A stretch of 64,000 nucleotides of DNA from NCBI RefSeq assembly GCF_002575655.3, contig NC_053039.3, forward strand, positions 376,999,633-377,063,632, given 5' to 3'. Of the stretch, positions 45,695-56,645 are shown in pieces. How positions within the stretch are numbered: the first letter of the stretch is position 1; each line of letters opens with the position of its first letter. This stretch comes from Aegilops tauschii subsp. strangulata. Taxonomy: Eukaryota; Streptophyta; Magnoliopsida; Poales; Poaceae. Position numbers and translations under genes: made by a program. Below the pieces are notes generated by a model. That model was given only the letters and a program-made list of their open reading frames with translations. It had not been told where the DNA came from and ran no database searches.

Positions 45695-46409
45695 ACTTTG
45701 CGCGCGGTGCCGCCGGACACCATTCACTTTGAACAATTGTGTGCATTGCAAACGATTCTTCCGCTTTACGCGCATGGGATGAGTTTGACAATTCAAATTT
45801 TGGTGGAAATTTCCCCGGGTACGTCATTGCAGAATTTAACATCGCTTGCTAATTTGGGCACACAAAAGAGCGTACAGCGCACATACCACACTTACTGAAT
45901 CGAGCAATTTTAGTAATTAAACAGAGCCAGTTGACATAAACATTGCTCTAACAAAAGACCAGCATTAAAAACACAGCTTAAGTATGCATAATTTTAACAA
46001 ATCCGCCGCCGCGCCGGCCTATGCGTCGCCGGTGTGAGATGAGACGTCGATGACTTGTCCTGGCGAAATGCCGCCGTTGGTGGACTCCGCGTCCCCCCTG
46101 CTGAAGTCGACCGCATCCTCGTCCTCGGCGCCGCCCTCAAGGTTGTAGTACTCGTAGTTGTGGCTGCGCCAGAGCTCGTGTTGGTACTCCACTACCGATT
46201 CCTCGACGGACAGCCTCTTCTCTACCTCGGCCTCGGCCATGCACAACTCCTCCTCCCTCTCTAGCTCCCGCTCGGCGATCTCATGAGGAAGCAGGTGCTC
46301 CATGGCCACCGCTGCCTTTTCGGACGTGGGTTGCATGCTGGATTCCGAGGTGGCCTGGAATATCTTGGCGTGTGCGTCCTCGATCTTGGCGTGGATGGCC
46401 TCGACCCGG
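45695..46409. repeat. 715 bp duplicated segment, copy A
   Basis: It matches 48651-49365 with a constant offset of 2956 bp; I saw no difference by eye. It begins ACTTTGCGCG and ends GACCCGG, after which copy A continues into Copia DNA and copy B into the rest of the 217-codon ORF. Confidence 0.92.
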
Positions 46410-46432
46410 TTGTCATACTCATCGACATGCAA
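46019..46432 (-). pseudogene. Chimeric partial copy of the alanine-rich ORF
   Basis: The last part of this 137-codon frame (from RVEAIHAKIEDAHAKIFQAT to the stop) equals the C-terminal half of the ORF at 49628-48975. Its first residues (MHVDEYDN) come from the truncated Copia interior that joins at 46409/46410. It has no promoter of the parent gene. Confidence 0.7.
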
Positions 46433-48650
46433 GTCGTGATTCCTATTACAAGAATATGATCAATCTCATACATCACATATATCATTCATCACATCTTCTG
46501 GCCATATCATATCACATATATCACTTGCTGCAAAAACAAGTTAGACGTCCTCTAATTGTTGTTGCAAGTTTTTACGTGGTTTGTAGGTTTCTTAGCAAGA
46601 ACGATTTCTTACCTACGTATGACCACAACGTGATTTGCCAATTTCTATTTACCCTTCATAAGGACCCTTTTCATCGAATCCGTTCCGACTAAAGTAGGAG
46701 AGACAGACACCCACTAGCCACCTTATGCAACTAGTGCATGTCAGTCGGTGGAACCTGTCTCACGTAAGCGTACGTGTAAGGTCGGTCCGGGCCGCTTCAT
46801 CCTACAATGCCGCCGAAACAAGAAACGACTAGTAGCGGCAAGAAGAATTGGCAACATCAACGCCCACAACTTCTTTGTGTTCTACTCGTGCATAGTAACT
46901 ACGCATAGGCCTGGCTCATGATGCCACTGTTGGGAATCGTAGCATAATTTAAAATTTTCCTACGCTCACCAAGATGCATCTATGGAGTCTACTAGCAACG
47001 AGGGGAAAGGAGTGGATCTACATACCCTTGTAGATCGCGAGCGGAAGCGTTCCAATGAACGTGGATGACGGAGTCGTACTCGCCGTGATCCAAATCACCG
47101 ATGACCGAGTGCCGAACGGACGGCACCTCCGCGTTCAACACACGTACGGTGCAGCGACGTCTCCTCCTTTCTTGATCCAGCAAGGGGGGAGGAGAGGTTG
47201 ATGGAGATCCAACAGCACGACGGCGTGGTGGTGGATGTAGCGGCTCTCCGGCAAGGCTTCGCCGAGCTTCTGCGCGCGAGAGAGAGGTGTTGCAGGGGAG
47301 GAGGGAGGCGCCAAAGGCTGTTGTGTGCTGCCCTCCCTCCCCCCCCCCTTTATATAGGCCCCCAAGGGGGGGTGCGCAGCCTTTGGAGATGGGATCTCCA
47401 AGGGGGGGGGGGCGGCCAAGGGGGAAGGGGTTGCCTTGCCCCCCAAGGCAAGGGGAAACTCCCCCCCCTAGGGTTCCCAACCCTAGGCGCATGGGGGGGA
47501 GGCCCAAAGTGGCGCCCCAGCCCATTAGGGGCTGGTTCCCCTCCACTTTCAGCCCACGGGGCCCTCCGGGACAGGTGGCCCCACCCGGTGGACCCCCGGG
47601 ACCCTTCCGGTGGTCCTGGTACAATACCGATAACCCCCGAAACTTTCCCGGTGGCCAAAACTGGACTTCCTATATATAATTCTTCACCTCCGGACCATTC
47701 CGGAACCTCTCGTGATGTCCGGGATCTCATCCGGGACTCCGAACAACTTTCGGGTTTCCGCATACATATATCTCTACAACCCTAGCGTCACCGGACCTTA
47801 AGTGTGTAGACCCTACGGGTTCGGGAGACATGCAGACATGACCGAGACGCCTCTCCGGTCAATAACCAACAGCGGGATCTGGATACCCATGTTGGCTCCC
47901 ACATGTTCCACGATGATATCATCGGGTGAACCACGGTGTCGAGGATTCAATGAATCCGTATGCAATTCCCTTTGTCAATCGGTATGTTACTTGCCCGAGA
48001 TTCGATCGTCGGTATCCCAATACCTTGTTCAATCTCGTTACCGGCAATTCTCTTTACTCGTACCGCAATGCATGATCCCGTGACTAACGCCTTAGTCACA
48101 TTGAGCTCATTATGATGATGCATTACCGAGTGGGCCCAGAGATACCTCTCCGTTTACACGGAGTCACAAATCCCAGTCTCGATCCGTGCCAACCCAACAG
48201 ACACTTTCGGAGATACCCGTAATGCACCTTTATAGTCACCCAGTTACGTTGTGACGTTTGGCACACCCAAAGCACTCCTACGGTATCCGGGAGTTGCACG
48301 ATCTCATGGTCTAAGGAAAAGATACTTGACATTGGAAAAGCTCTAGCAAACGAAACTACACGATCTTTTATGCTATGCTTAAGTTGGGTCTTGTCCATCA
48401 CATCATTCTCCTAATGATGTGATCCCGTTATCAATGACATCCTATGTCCATAGTCAGGAAACCATGACTATCTGTTGATCAACGAGCTAGTCAACTAGAG
48501 GCTTACTAGGGACAGGTTGTGGTCTATGTATTCACACATGTATTACGATTTCCGGACAATACAATTATAGCATGAATAATAGACTATTATCATGAACACA
48601 GAAATATAATAATAACCATTTATTATTGCCTCTAGGGCATATTTCCAACA
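46410..48650 (-). mobile_element. Truncated Copia element: 5' LTR plus start of interior
   Basis: The LTR is 46928-48650 (TGTTGGGAATCG...ATTTCCAACA on the + strand). On the minus strand the LTR is followed at once by TGGCATCATGAGCC, a methionine-tRNA-like primer site (46912-46925), and about 0.5 kb of leader. The interior stops at 46409 and there is no 3' LTR. The right TSD would be ACTTT (48651-48655). It is related to the BARE1/Angela group. Confidence 0.8.
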
Positions 48651-49365
48651 ACTTTGCGCGCGGTGCCGCCGGACACCATTCACTTTGAACAATTGTGTGC
48701 ATTGCAAACGATTCTTCCGCTTTACGCGCATGGGATGAGTTTGACAATTCAAATTTTGGTGGAAATTTCCCCGGGTACGTCATTGCAGAATTTAACATCG
48801 CTTGCTAATTTGGGCACACAAAAGAGCGTACAGCGCACATACCACACTTACTGAATCGAGCAATTTTAGTAATTAAACAGAGCCAGTTGACATAAACATT
48901 GCTCTAACAAAAGACCAGCATTAAAAACACAGCTTAAGTATGCATAATTTTAACAAATCCGCCGCCGCGCCGGCCTATGCGTCGCCGGTGTGAGATGAGA
49001 CGTCGATGACTTGTCCTGGCGAAATGCCGCCGTTGGTGGACTCCGCGTCCCCCCTGCTGAAGTCGACCGCATCCTCGTCCTCGGCGCCGCCCTCAAGGTT
49101 GTAGTACTCGTAGTTGTGGCTGCGCCAGAGCTCGTGTTGGTACTCCACTACCGATTCCTCGACGGACAGCCTCTTCTCTACCTCGGCCTCGGCCATGCAC
49201 AACTCCTCCTCCCTCTCTAGCTCCCGCTCGGCGATCTCATGAGGAAGCAGGTGCTCCATGGCCACCGCTGCCTTTTCGGACGTGGGTTGCATGCTGGATT
49301 CCGAGGTGGCCTGGAATATCTTGGCGTGTGCGTCCTCGATCTTGGCGTGGATGGCCTCGACCCGG
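48651..49365. repeat. 715 bp duplicated segment, copy B
   Basis: It matches 45695-46409 base for base by eye and contains the C-terminal half and downstream flank of the 217-codon ORF. Confidence 0.92.
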
Positions 49366-49628
49366 GCTAGGGCGACATCGGCGGCACGGACGGCAGCTCG
49401 AGCGCTCTCGGCGTTTGCAGCCGCCGTCGCAGTAGCAGCTGCAGCCGTCTCGACTGCTGTAGCTACCCTGTCGGCTACCGCAGACGTCCTCTCGGTGGAT
49501 GCGGCCGCGCTGAATGCGGATGCGGCGGCACTCTCAGCATAGGCGGCCGCGCTCTCGGCGCAGGCGGCCGAGCTCGGGGAGGACGCGGCCAACGTACGGG
49601 CCTTCACAAAGCGTTTCCACTGCGTCAT
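48975..49628 (-). CDS. Alanine-rich coiled-coil ORF, 217 codons, unknown
   Basis: ATG at 49628, stop at 48975-48977, uninterrupted. After MTQWKRFVKARTLAA comes an Ala/Ser/Glu-rich repeat region (residues about 15-95, AESAAA and ATAAANAESA patterns) likely to be helical. A coiled-coil follows (EAIHAKIEDAHAKIF, HEIAERELEREEELCMAEAE), then an acidic tail (NLEGGAEDEDAVDF). A TATTTAAG box (49728-49735) lies about 100 bases upstream with a plausible leader. I recognise no family. It sits in CACTA D, and its C-terminal half is duplicated at 46019-46409. Confidence 0.55.
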   Translation of the reverse strand: MTQWKRFVKARTLAASSPSSAACAESAAAYAESAAASAFSAAASTERTSAVADRVATAVETAAAATATAAANAESARAAVRAADVALARVEAIHAKIEDAHAKIFQATSESSMQPTSEKAAVAMEHLLPHEIAERELEREEELCMAEAEVEKRLSVEESVVEYQHELWRSHNYEYYNLEGGAEDEDAVDFSRGDAESTNGGISPGQVIDVSSHTGDA

Positions 49629-49727
49629 CTTTGCAAGAAGGTGGTGCGGGAATGGGGATCGGGATTCGTGGATTCGTGGGTTGCCGGCACTGGAGCAGAC
49701 AAGCCAGCGAAGCTTAAGGAGGAAGAC

Positions 49728-49735
49728 TTAAATAG
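49728..49735 (-). promoter_or_regulatory. TATA box for the alanine-rich ORF
   Basis: TATTTAAG on the minus strand lies about 100 bases before the ATG at 49628. Confidence 0.5.
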
Positions 49736-49874
49736 ACCCAGAAATTTTCATCGCAAACGGTTCCTACAAAAAAACTATGTGTGATGTTGTGGATATTTTT
49801 TATTAGCTGTGAAAGACGAATTTGGAGTAAAGTGGCAACGGATAGTGTTCTAAATGTATGAGAATATTTTTAGT

Positions 49875-52085
49875 ACTAATACAACTGTCATGTCAAATTT
49901 TGGAAATTTTCAGGGGTCATCTGACCTTTTAAGACATTTAAGTGATTTTCTAGCCATTTAATGGTCGTAATTCTAATTTGAACTACATGTACATGCAACA
50001 GCTAACCATAGCGGTTTGAAAAGTCATATTTTGTGTACTTGTGTGCGATTTAATTCCATGTGTGCAGTAACTTGGAAGGAATTTTCAAACATATTGGTCT
50101 AACGACTATGACACAATTAAGCATGGAGTGCCATGGCATTTAAATTCCAAAAAATTAAAAAAAAGATCAGAAACACATGAAACCTTGCTTGATGTAATGT
50201 CATGCCACCAAGATGTTGTGGTAAAAAATTTGGCATGTTTGACGAAAGTTTGGACACACACCCCTCACAAACCGAAGCAACTAACTAGAAGGCTCGTGTT
50301 TCCGAGAGGGAACAATGCATGTTTGATCACGAACGCGAGATAGCTTCCCCTTACGGCCTTCAAATTTTTTCTACATTTAACGTGCACTAATACAACTGTC
50401 ATGTGAAAATTTGGAAAATTTCAGGGGTCATTTGACCTATTAAAGACATTTAAGTGATTTTCTTGCCATTTAATGACCGTAATTCAAATTTGAACTACAT
50501 CTACATGCAACGGCTAACCATAACGGTTTGAAAAATCATATTTGTGTACTTGTGTGTGAGTTAGTTCCATGTGCAGTAAATTAGAAGGAATTTTCAAACA
50601 TATTGGTCTCACGGCATGGAAACATGCATGGAGTGTCATGGCATTTTAATTCCAAAAAATTAAAAAATAATCAGAAAAACATGAAACCTTGCTTGATGTA
50701 CTGCCATGCCACCAAGATGATGTGGTAAAAAATTGGCATGTTTGACGAAAGTTTGGACACACGCCCCTCACAAACCGGAGCAACTCACTAGAAGGCTCCT
50801 GGTTCCGAGAGGGAACAATGCATGTTTGATGACGAACGGGAGATAGCTTTCTCTTACGGCCTTCAAATTTTCAATGTTTAACATGCACTAATACAACTGT
50901 CATGTGAAAATTTGGAAAATTTCAGGGGTCATTTGACCTTTTAAAGACATTTAAGTGATTTTCTAGCCATTTAATGACCGTAATTCAAATTTGAACTACA
51001 TCTACATGCAACGGCTAACCATGGTGGTTTGAAAAATCATATTTGTATACTTGTGTGTGAGTTAATTCCATGTGCAGTAGATTAGAAGGAATTTTCAAAC
51101 ATATTGGACTCACGGCATGGACACATGCATGGGGTGCCATGGCATTTTAATTCCAAAAAATTAAAAAATGATCAGAAAAAACATGAAACCTTGCTTGATG
51201 TAATGTCATGCCACCAAGATGATGTGGTAAAAAAATTGGCTTGTTTGAGGAAAGTTTGTACACACGCCCCTCACAAACCGGAGCAACTCACTAGAAGGCT
51301 CGTGGTTCCGAGAGGGAACAATGCATGTTTGATGACGAACGGGAGATAGCTTCCTCTTACAGCCTTCAAAATTTTTCTATGTTTAACGTGCACTAATACA
51401 ACTGTCATGTGAAAATTTGGAAAATTTCAGGGGTCATTTGACCTTTTAAAGAAATTTAAGTGATTTTCTATCCATTTAATGACCGTAATTCAAATATGAA
51501 CTACATCTACATGCAACGGTTAACCATAACGGTTTGAAAAATCATATTTGTGTACTATTGTGCGAGTTAATTCCTTGTGCAGTAAATTAGAAGGAATTTT
51601 CAAACATATTGGTCTCACAGCATGGACACATGCATGGAGTGCCATGACATTTTAATTCCAAAAAAATAAAAAATGATCAGAAAACCATGAAACCTTGCTT
51701 GATGTAATGTCATGCCACCAAGATGATGTGTAAAAATATTGGTCTGTTTGACGGAAGTTTGGACACACGCCCCTCACAAACTGGAGCAACTCACTAGAAG
51801 GCTTGTGGTTCCGAGCGGGAACAATGCATGTTTGATGACGAACCGGAGATAGCTTCCTCTTACGGCCTTCAATTTTTTTCTATGTTTAACATGCACTACT
51901 ACAACTGTCATGTGAAAATCTGGAAAAATCTAGGGGTCATTTGACCTTTCAAAGACATTTAAGTGATTTTTTAGCCATTTAATGACCGTAATTCAAATTT
52001 GAACTACATCTACATGCAACGGCTAACCATAGCAGTTTGAAAAGCCATATTTTTGTGTGCTTTTGTGCGAGTTAAAAAATCATCA
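49875..52085. repeat. ~505 bp tandem repeat, four full units plus part
   Basis: The marker ACTAATACAACTGTCATG (or one-base variants) occurs at 49875, 50386, 50887, 51392 and 51895, giving periods of 511, 501, 505 and 503 bp. Units also share TCAGGGGTCATTTGACC, CATGCAACGGCTAACCAT and GGTTCCGAGAGGGAACAATG. There is no coding potential. The array fills the gap between the promoter of the minus-strand alanine-rich ORF and the + strand gene at 52470. Confidence 0.92.
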
Positions 52086-52469
52086 GAAGATATAAATATC
52101 GGGTGTTCAAAAAAGAAAATGTAAAGATCTGGCAAGACAACCGGCCCCCACACGATTGGCACTCTATTTCCCGGCTTGAGGTTTGGTAGGTGAGTCGCGG
52201 GGGTTATTAATCAGACACGGTTCTGTATTGGAAATTGCCAGCTATTAAGTTCACATACGGATTTTGCTGCGGGAATCGTGTGTAATTCAAACTAGAGTAC
52301 TCGTAAATTCCGGCGACCGGCGTGTGTACTGTTCCCGTCGATCTAGATTCCGGCCGCCAATAAATACTACCTTGCTCACGTCGTCCCGCCTGCATTCTCA
52401 TCTACATCCTCCCCTCGCTTGCCCTCTCTCTCTCTCAAATCTCTGTCATGGCGCCACTGGTCTGCCCAC
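52086..52469 (+). promoter_or_regulatory. Promoter and leader of the 52.5 kb gene
   Basis: A CAATAAATAC TATA-like box lies at 52358-52367, followed by a CT-rich leader. An out-of-frame ATG at 52448 precedes the in-frame ATG at 52470. A run of 15 C (52491-52505) in the first codons is prone to slippage and makes the frame of the start uncertain. Confidence 0.4.
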
Positions 52470-53066
52470 ATGCCGAGAGGAGTCGCCCCTCCCCCCCCCC
52501 CCCCCGAGGACGCTCACTCGAAGAGCAGCGACGAGGACCCCTACGCGCCACAGAACGAGGTTGTGCCGGACACCCCAACTTTGGATTGGTTTTGGAGCTA
52601 GTACAATCTTTGTCTTTGGAAGTCGCTGTTGCCGGCGGAGAAAGCCAGGCAAGTGGCATTCAAGAAGGAGATGGCGGAGGAGGAAGCCTGGTACCAGGCA
52701 GCCTGTGAAGCCCGTGATGCCGCCTGGAAAAAGGAGGAGGTGGAGCTTTGGGGGCGGGCGGGTCGTCGTGCGGAGGAGGTGTACGAAGACGGGTACTTTG
52801 CGAGGAAGGTCAAAGGCGCTAGGCGCCTCATCGCTATGTGGAGGTGGGCCGATAAGCTCTAGCATGCCACCGATGAGGAGCTCCGGTGGGTGCCCAACGA
52901 AATGGCAAGATTGTTCGCGCTCGTCCGCCAGCAAGAGGCAGATCCGTACGTCAAGCACTTCGAGGCGGAGGAGGCGGAGCACTGCCTCCGCGCTGGGAAG
53001 ACTCCACGCACCAGGGAGCTGCTGGCGAGGGGCTGCTGGAATACTGCCCCCAGGAGGGATTATTAG
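52470..53066 (+). pseudogene. Broken gene in CACTA D, unknown coiled-coil product
   Basis: One frame from ATG 52470 to TAG 53064-53066 is interrupted by TAG at 52599-52601 and TAG at 52860-52862. It reads a Pro-rich start (MPRGVAPPPPPPEDAHSKSS), then a charged helical part (KARQVAFKKEMAEEEAWYQA, EEVYEDGYFARKVKGARRLI) and ALVRQQEADPYVKHFEAEEA. It is similar in style to TE-linked grass genes, but I know no function. Two nonsense codons in an otherwise continuous frame indicate a pseudogene. Confidence 0.5.
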
Positions 53067-53444
53067 TTTTAGTATTGTTCGTTTTCAATATTATGCATTG
53101 TACCTATTAGTTAAGTATCATCACGTATATGTGATGATATTATATATTTTTTGTGATGAACTAATGAACAATTAATATATATATATATATATATTATGAA
53201 TTCCATTTTCTATCTATTTTTGTATACTAATTTGAATCTAGTTGTTATCATCCACATATATAGAATGGAAAGCGTATATAGACACATTGAAACAGAACAT
53301 ATAAGAACGGAAAACAGAGTACACACATTGAAACAGAGCAACAAACAGAGCAATACTATGATTGCTATGAATACATAGCTATCCACGTCGAAACGACTCA
53401 ACAAAATAAAATGTGTCCATGAGACCATGACCAGCAGCCCTTGC
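53067..53444. other. AT-rich spacer between convergent genes
   Basis: The spacer holds a (TA)n run at about 53178-53195 and AT-rich sequence; no gene was seen. Confidence 0.6.
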
Positions 53445-54280
53445 CTACTGTAGCTCTTGGCTCAGCCTGAACTCGTGCAGGCGTTCGTCCAAGCGGTCGA
53501 CATGCTCGCGGTACATCTGGAGCGCGATCTCGAGCTCCAAGTTGGCTATTTCATCAGAGATCACCAGCTCGAGGATGGGACGGCCATGTTCCTCTACTGC
53601 GCCCAGGTGGACACCTGGACCAAGGAGGCGGTCGAGCCTACCGACCAGCGCATTGGCATCGAGCGGGCCGCGGACAAGGCGAACGGCGCGACCCATGCGA
53701 ACGGCGCGGCGGTCGTCCGGTGAAAGTACGGCGCGGCCGGCCTCTGGTGCAAGTATGGTGCAGAGGGCCTCTGCCCACTCCTGGTGAGGAATGGGGGTAC
53801 TGGCGGGACGTGTACCCAGCTGCGATGCATATCGACAGCAGGCAAGCGCTGATGGATCTGCTCTTGCTGTGCGGCGCGCCGCGCCTCTCGCTCTGCGGCG
53901 CTCCAACGGTCTCGCCATGCGGTGAGCTGGAGCCTATCGGCACGGACGCGCCTAGCTTGCTCTGCGGCGCGCCATCGATCATGTTGTGCGGCGAGGTGCA
54001 GCCTCTCGGCGCTGACATGCCTATCTTGATCCGCGATGCTGAAGCGCCATGCGCCAAGGGTCTGCTCAACCCTGGCAATGACATGCATCACGGCGTCGTC
54101 CATCACGTTGTCGGGGAGCGCCTCGGCCTCGACGGGCCGTGGCGCCTGGTCGTTTTCCTCGTCGACGAGGTTGATGGCAGAGGCAGCGCTTTGGTGGGTT
54201 GGCATGCTTGGAGAAGGAGGATGTGCTACAGGCCGCGCTTGTTGCCTCCGTGCATCGCGCGCCGCCTGTTTTATGCGCAA
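53445..54280 (-). pseudogene. Broken gene in CACTA D, arginine/alanine-rich helical product
   Basis: On the minus strand the first half is open from about 54280; no ATG opens the frame there, and the first in-frame ATG is at 54205 (MPTHQSAASAINLVDEENDQ). It reads a helical repeat-like part (HVSAERLHLAAQHDRWRAAE, ARRVRADRLQLTAWRDRWSA). The frame then breaks around 53830-53870. The second half continues in another frame to the stop at 53445 (RPILELVISDEIANLELEIA, MYREHVDRLDERLHEFRLSQ). Both halves have similar composition and a coiled-coil pattern, so I join them as one frameshifted gene. No domain is recognised. Confidence 0.45.
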
Positions 54281-54309
54281 TATCGCTGGGTAGCGGGAAA
54301 CCGGTGAGG

Positions 54310-55018
54310 AAATGGCGGGAAACGGTGGCGTGTTCGTAAAATGCCATCAATTAATGGAAACTTAGCATAGAAGGAACATCGAGCTAGCACAAGATGTAGA
54401 TGATGATCAGATGATTGTTTATCCTAGTTAATTATGCATCTAATAGTTTACTTTGGTGTGTGGAAATGTCAAGTGTGTACTAGCCACCTATGTAATTGGA
54501 TGTTTGTCGTGTATTACACACATCTTGTTTATGTGAAATATTTCTGTTCTCTTGGCTCAACACAAACAGTTTATCAGAATGAATTGTATTCCCTCCATTG
54601 CACATACCTTGATCTGTTGAACCATTTATGTTGCGTTTCCTAATCGAAAACAGTTCATCTGAGTGAACCGTATGCCATGTATCGCACACACCTTGATCTG
54701 GCTGACTGTTTCTTTTGTGTTGCCTAATCACAAACAATTCATCCGAGTGAACTATATGCCGTATACCGCACACGCCTTTATCTGGCTGCCCGTTTCTTTT
54801 GTTCTGCCACATCGCAAATAGTTAACTGAACTGAATCGTATGCCCCTAATTGCACACGCAACTAAAATCTGAACCGTGTCTGATGTATCCTTCATCGCAA
54901 ATGTTTTGCATCTTTTTTGACATTTTTTTACATCACCTTTTGCGATTAATGCATCGCACACAGTTTTGTCAAAGGGTCTCTGATCATAGTGTCGCGTTAG
55001 CAGCATCCTGCAGTAGTG
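54310..55018. repeat. CACTA D subterminal repeats and right terminus
   Basis: A degenerate repeat of roughly 80-90 bp occurs several times between 54530 and 54900, carrying CAAACAGTT, TCATCTGAGTGAAC and GCACACACCTTGATCTG motifs. The end CCTGCAGTAGTG at 55018 is the inverse of a CACTACTGCAGG terminus. The next bases ACC (55019-55021) fit the uninterrupted LTR sequence at 61750-61752, as expected for a 3 bp TSD. Confidence 0.8.
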
Positions 55019-56407
55019 ACCAAACAGAGTCCAATTGGAATAAAACTTATGATGATTTTTCTTGGACCATAAGACACCTAGGAAGCTTCGGGAGGAGGCC
55101 AGAAGACCCACGAGAAGGCCACAAGCCCTAGGGCACGCCCCTAGGCTTGTGGGCCCCTCGTGGCTCAACTAAGCCTAACTCCAACACTATAAATTCCCAA
55201 ATATCCCCCTTACATGAGAGGGCACACCAAAAAATACTTTTCTGCCACCGTAAGCTTCTGTTCTCGTGAGCTCCCATCTTGGGGCCTTTTCCAGCACTCC
55301 GCCAGAGGGGGATTCAATCACGGAGGGCCTCTACATCAACCTTGTTGCCCTTCCGATGATGCATGCATGAGTAGTTTACCACAGACCTAAGGGTCCATAT
55401 ATAGCTAGTAGCTAGATGGCTTCTTCTCTCTCTTTGATCTTCAATACAATGTTCTCGATGTTCTTGGAGATCTATTCGGTGTAATCTTCTTTTCCGGTGC
55501 GTTCGTTGAGATTCGATGAATTGTGGATTTATGATCAGATTATCTATGAATATTATTTGAGTCTTTTCTGAACTCTTTTATGCATGATTAAGATCACTTT
55601 GTATTTCTCTTTGATCTACGATTTGGTTTGGCTTACTAGATTGGTTTTTCTTGCAATGGGAGAGGTGCTTTGTGATGGGTTCAATCTTGCGGTGTCCTCA
55701 CCTAGTGATAGTAGGGGTAGCGAGGCACGTCTTATATTGTTGCCATTAAGGATGAAAAGATGGGGTTTATATCATATTGCTTGAGTTTATCCCTCTACAT
55801 CATGTCATCTTGCTTAAGGCGTTACTCTGTTCTTATGAACATAATACTCTAGATGCATGCTGGATAGCGGTCGATGTGTGGAGTAATAGTAGTAGATATA
55901 GGCAGGAGTCGGTCTACTTTTCATGGACGTGATGCCTATATTCATGATCATTACCTTAGATATCGTCATAACTTTGCGCTTTTCTATCAATTGCTCAACG
56001 GTAATTTGTTTACCCACCGTATGTTTTCTTCAAGAGAGAAGACTCTAGTGAAACCTATGGCCCCCGGATCTATTTTCCATCATATATTTTCAGATCTATA
56101 AAACCAAAAACCCAAAAATACCTTGCTGCAATTTATTTATATTTACTTTATTTTGCCTTTTACTTATCTTTTATATCTATCTCTATTAGATCTCACTCTT
56201 GCAAGTGACCGTGAAGGGATTGACAACCCCTTTTTCGCGTTGAGTGCAAGTGTTTGTTAGTTTGTGCAGGTGCATATATTAGGGACTTGCGTGTGCCTCC
56301 TACTGGATTGATACCTTGGTTCTTAACTGAGGGAAATATTATCTCTACTTTGCCGCATCACCCTTTCCTCTTCAAGGGAAAAATCAATGCAAGCTCAAGA
56401 AGTAGCG
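55019..56407 (+). repeat. 5' LTR of E3 (3' 1.39 kb)
   Basis: It aligns with 61750-62527 of the 3' LTR and, with gaps, with the E1 LTRs. A TATAAAT box lies at 55188-55194. The inner end reads AAGTAGCG, where E1 has AGGTAGCA. Confidence 0.85.
55188..55194 (+). promoter_or_regulatory. TATA box in E3 5' LTR
   Basis: TATAAAT in CACTATAAATTCCC is conserved in the 3' LTR near 61935. Confidence 0.6.
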
Positions 56408-56417
56408 GGAAGAATTT

Positions 56418-56436
56418 TGGGTGCCGTTGCCGGGGA
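56418..56436 (+). promoter_or_regulatory. Primer-binding site (tRNA-Asp type) of E3
   Basis: TGGGTGCCGTTGCCGGGGA differs from the E1 site (TGGCGCCGTTGCCGGGG) near its start. Confidence 0.7.
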
Positions 56437-56645
56437 GGTTCTACATCAAGCCTACCAAGTGCCTATCATAAACTCTCATCTCTTGCATTACATTATTTGC
56501 CCTTTGCCTCTCGTTTTCCTCTCCCCCACTTCTAAAACGTTTACAGAAAAACACAAAAATATTTACCCTTTTATTCGCCTTCTTTTCGTTCGTCTTTACG
56601 TTTGCTTTTTGTTTGCTTGTGTGCTAGATTGCTTGCTTTGTCACA

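Larger units (their letters stand above)
44133..55018. mobile_element. CACTA element D, right part (gene-carrying)
   Basis: This covers everything between the end of CACTA C and the D terminus. It has no transposase in the window; its left part lies beyond base 1 because C and its contents are inserted in it. It carries four gene-like units and the 505 bp array. Membership of all these units in one element is inferred from the lack of any other terminus between 44133 and 55018, apart from the truncated Copia copy. Confidence 0.5.

Noticed and set aside
47135..47785. Gly/Pro-rich ORFs in the truncated Copia LTR
   Set aside because: They arise from G/C homopolymer runs typical of this LTR region and lie on both strands.
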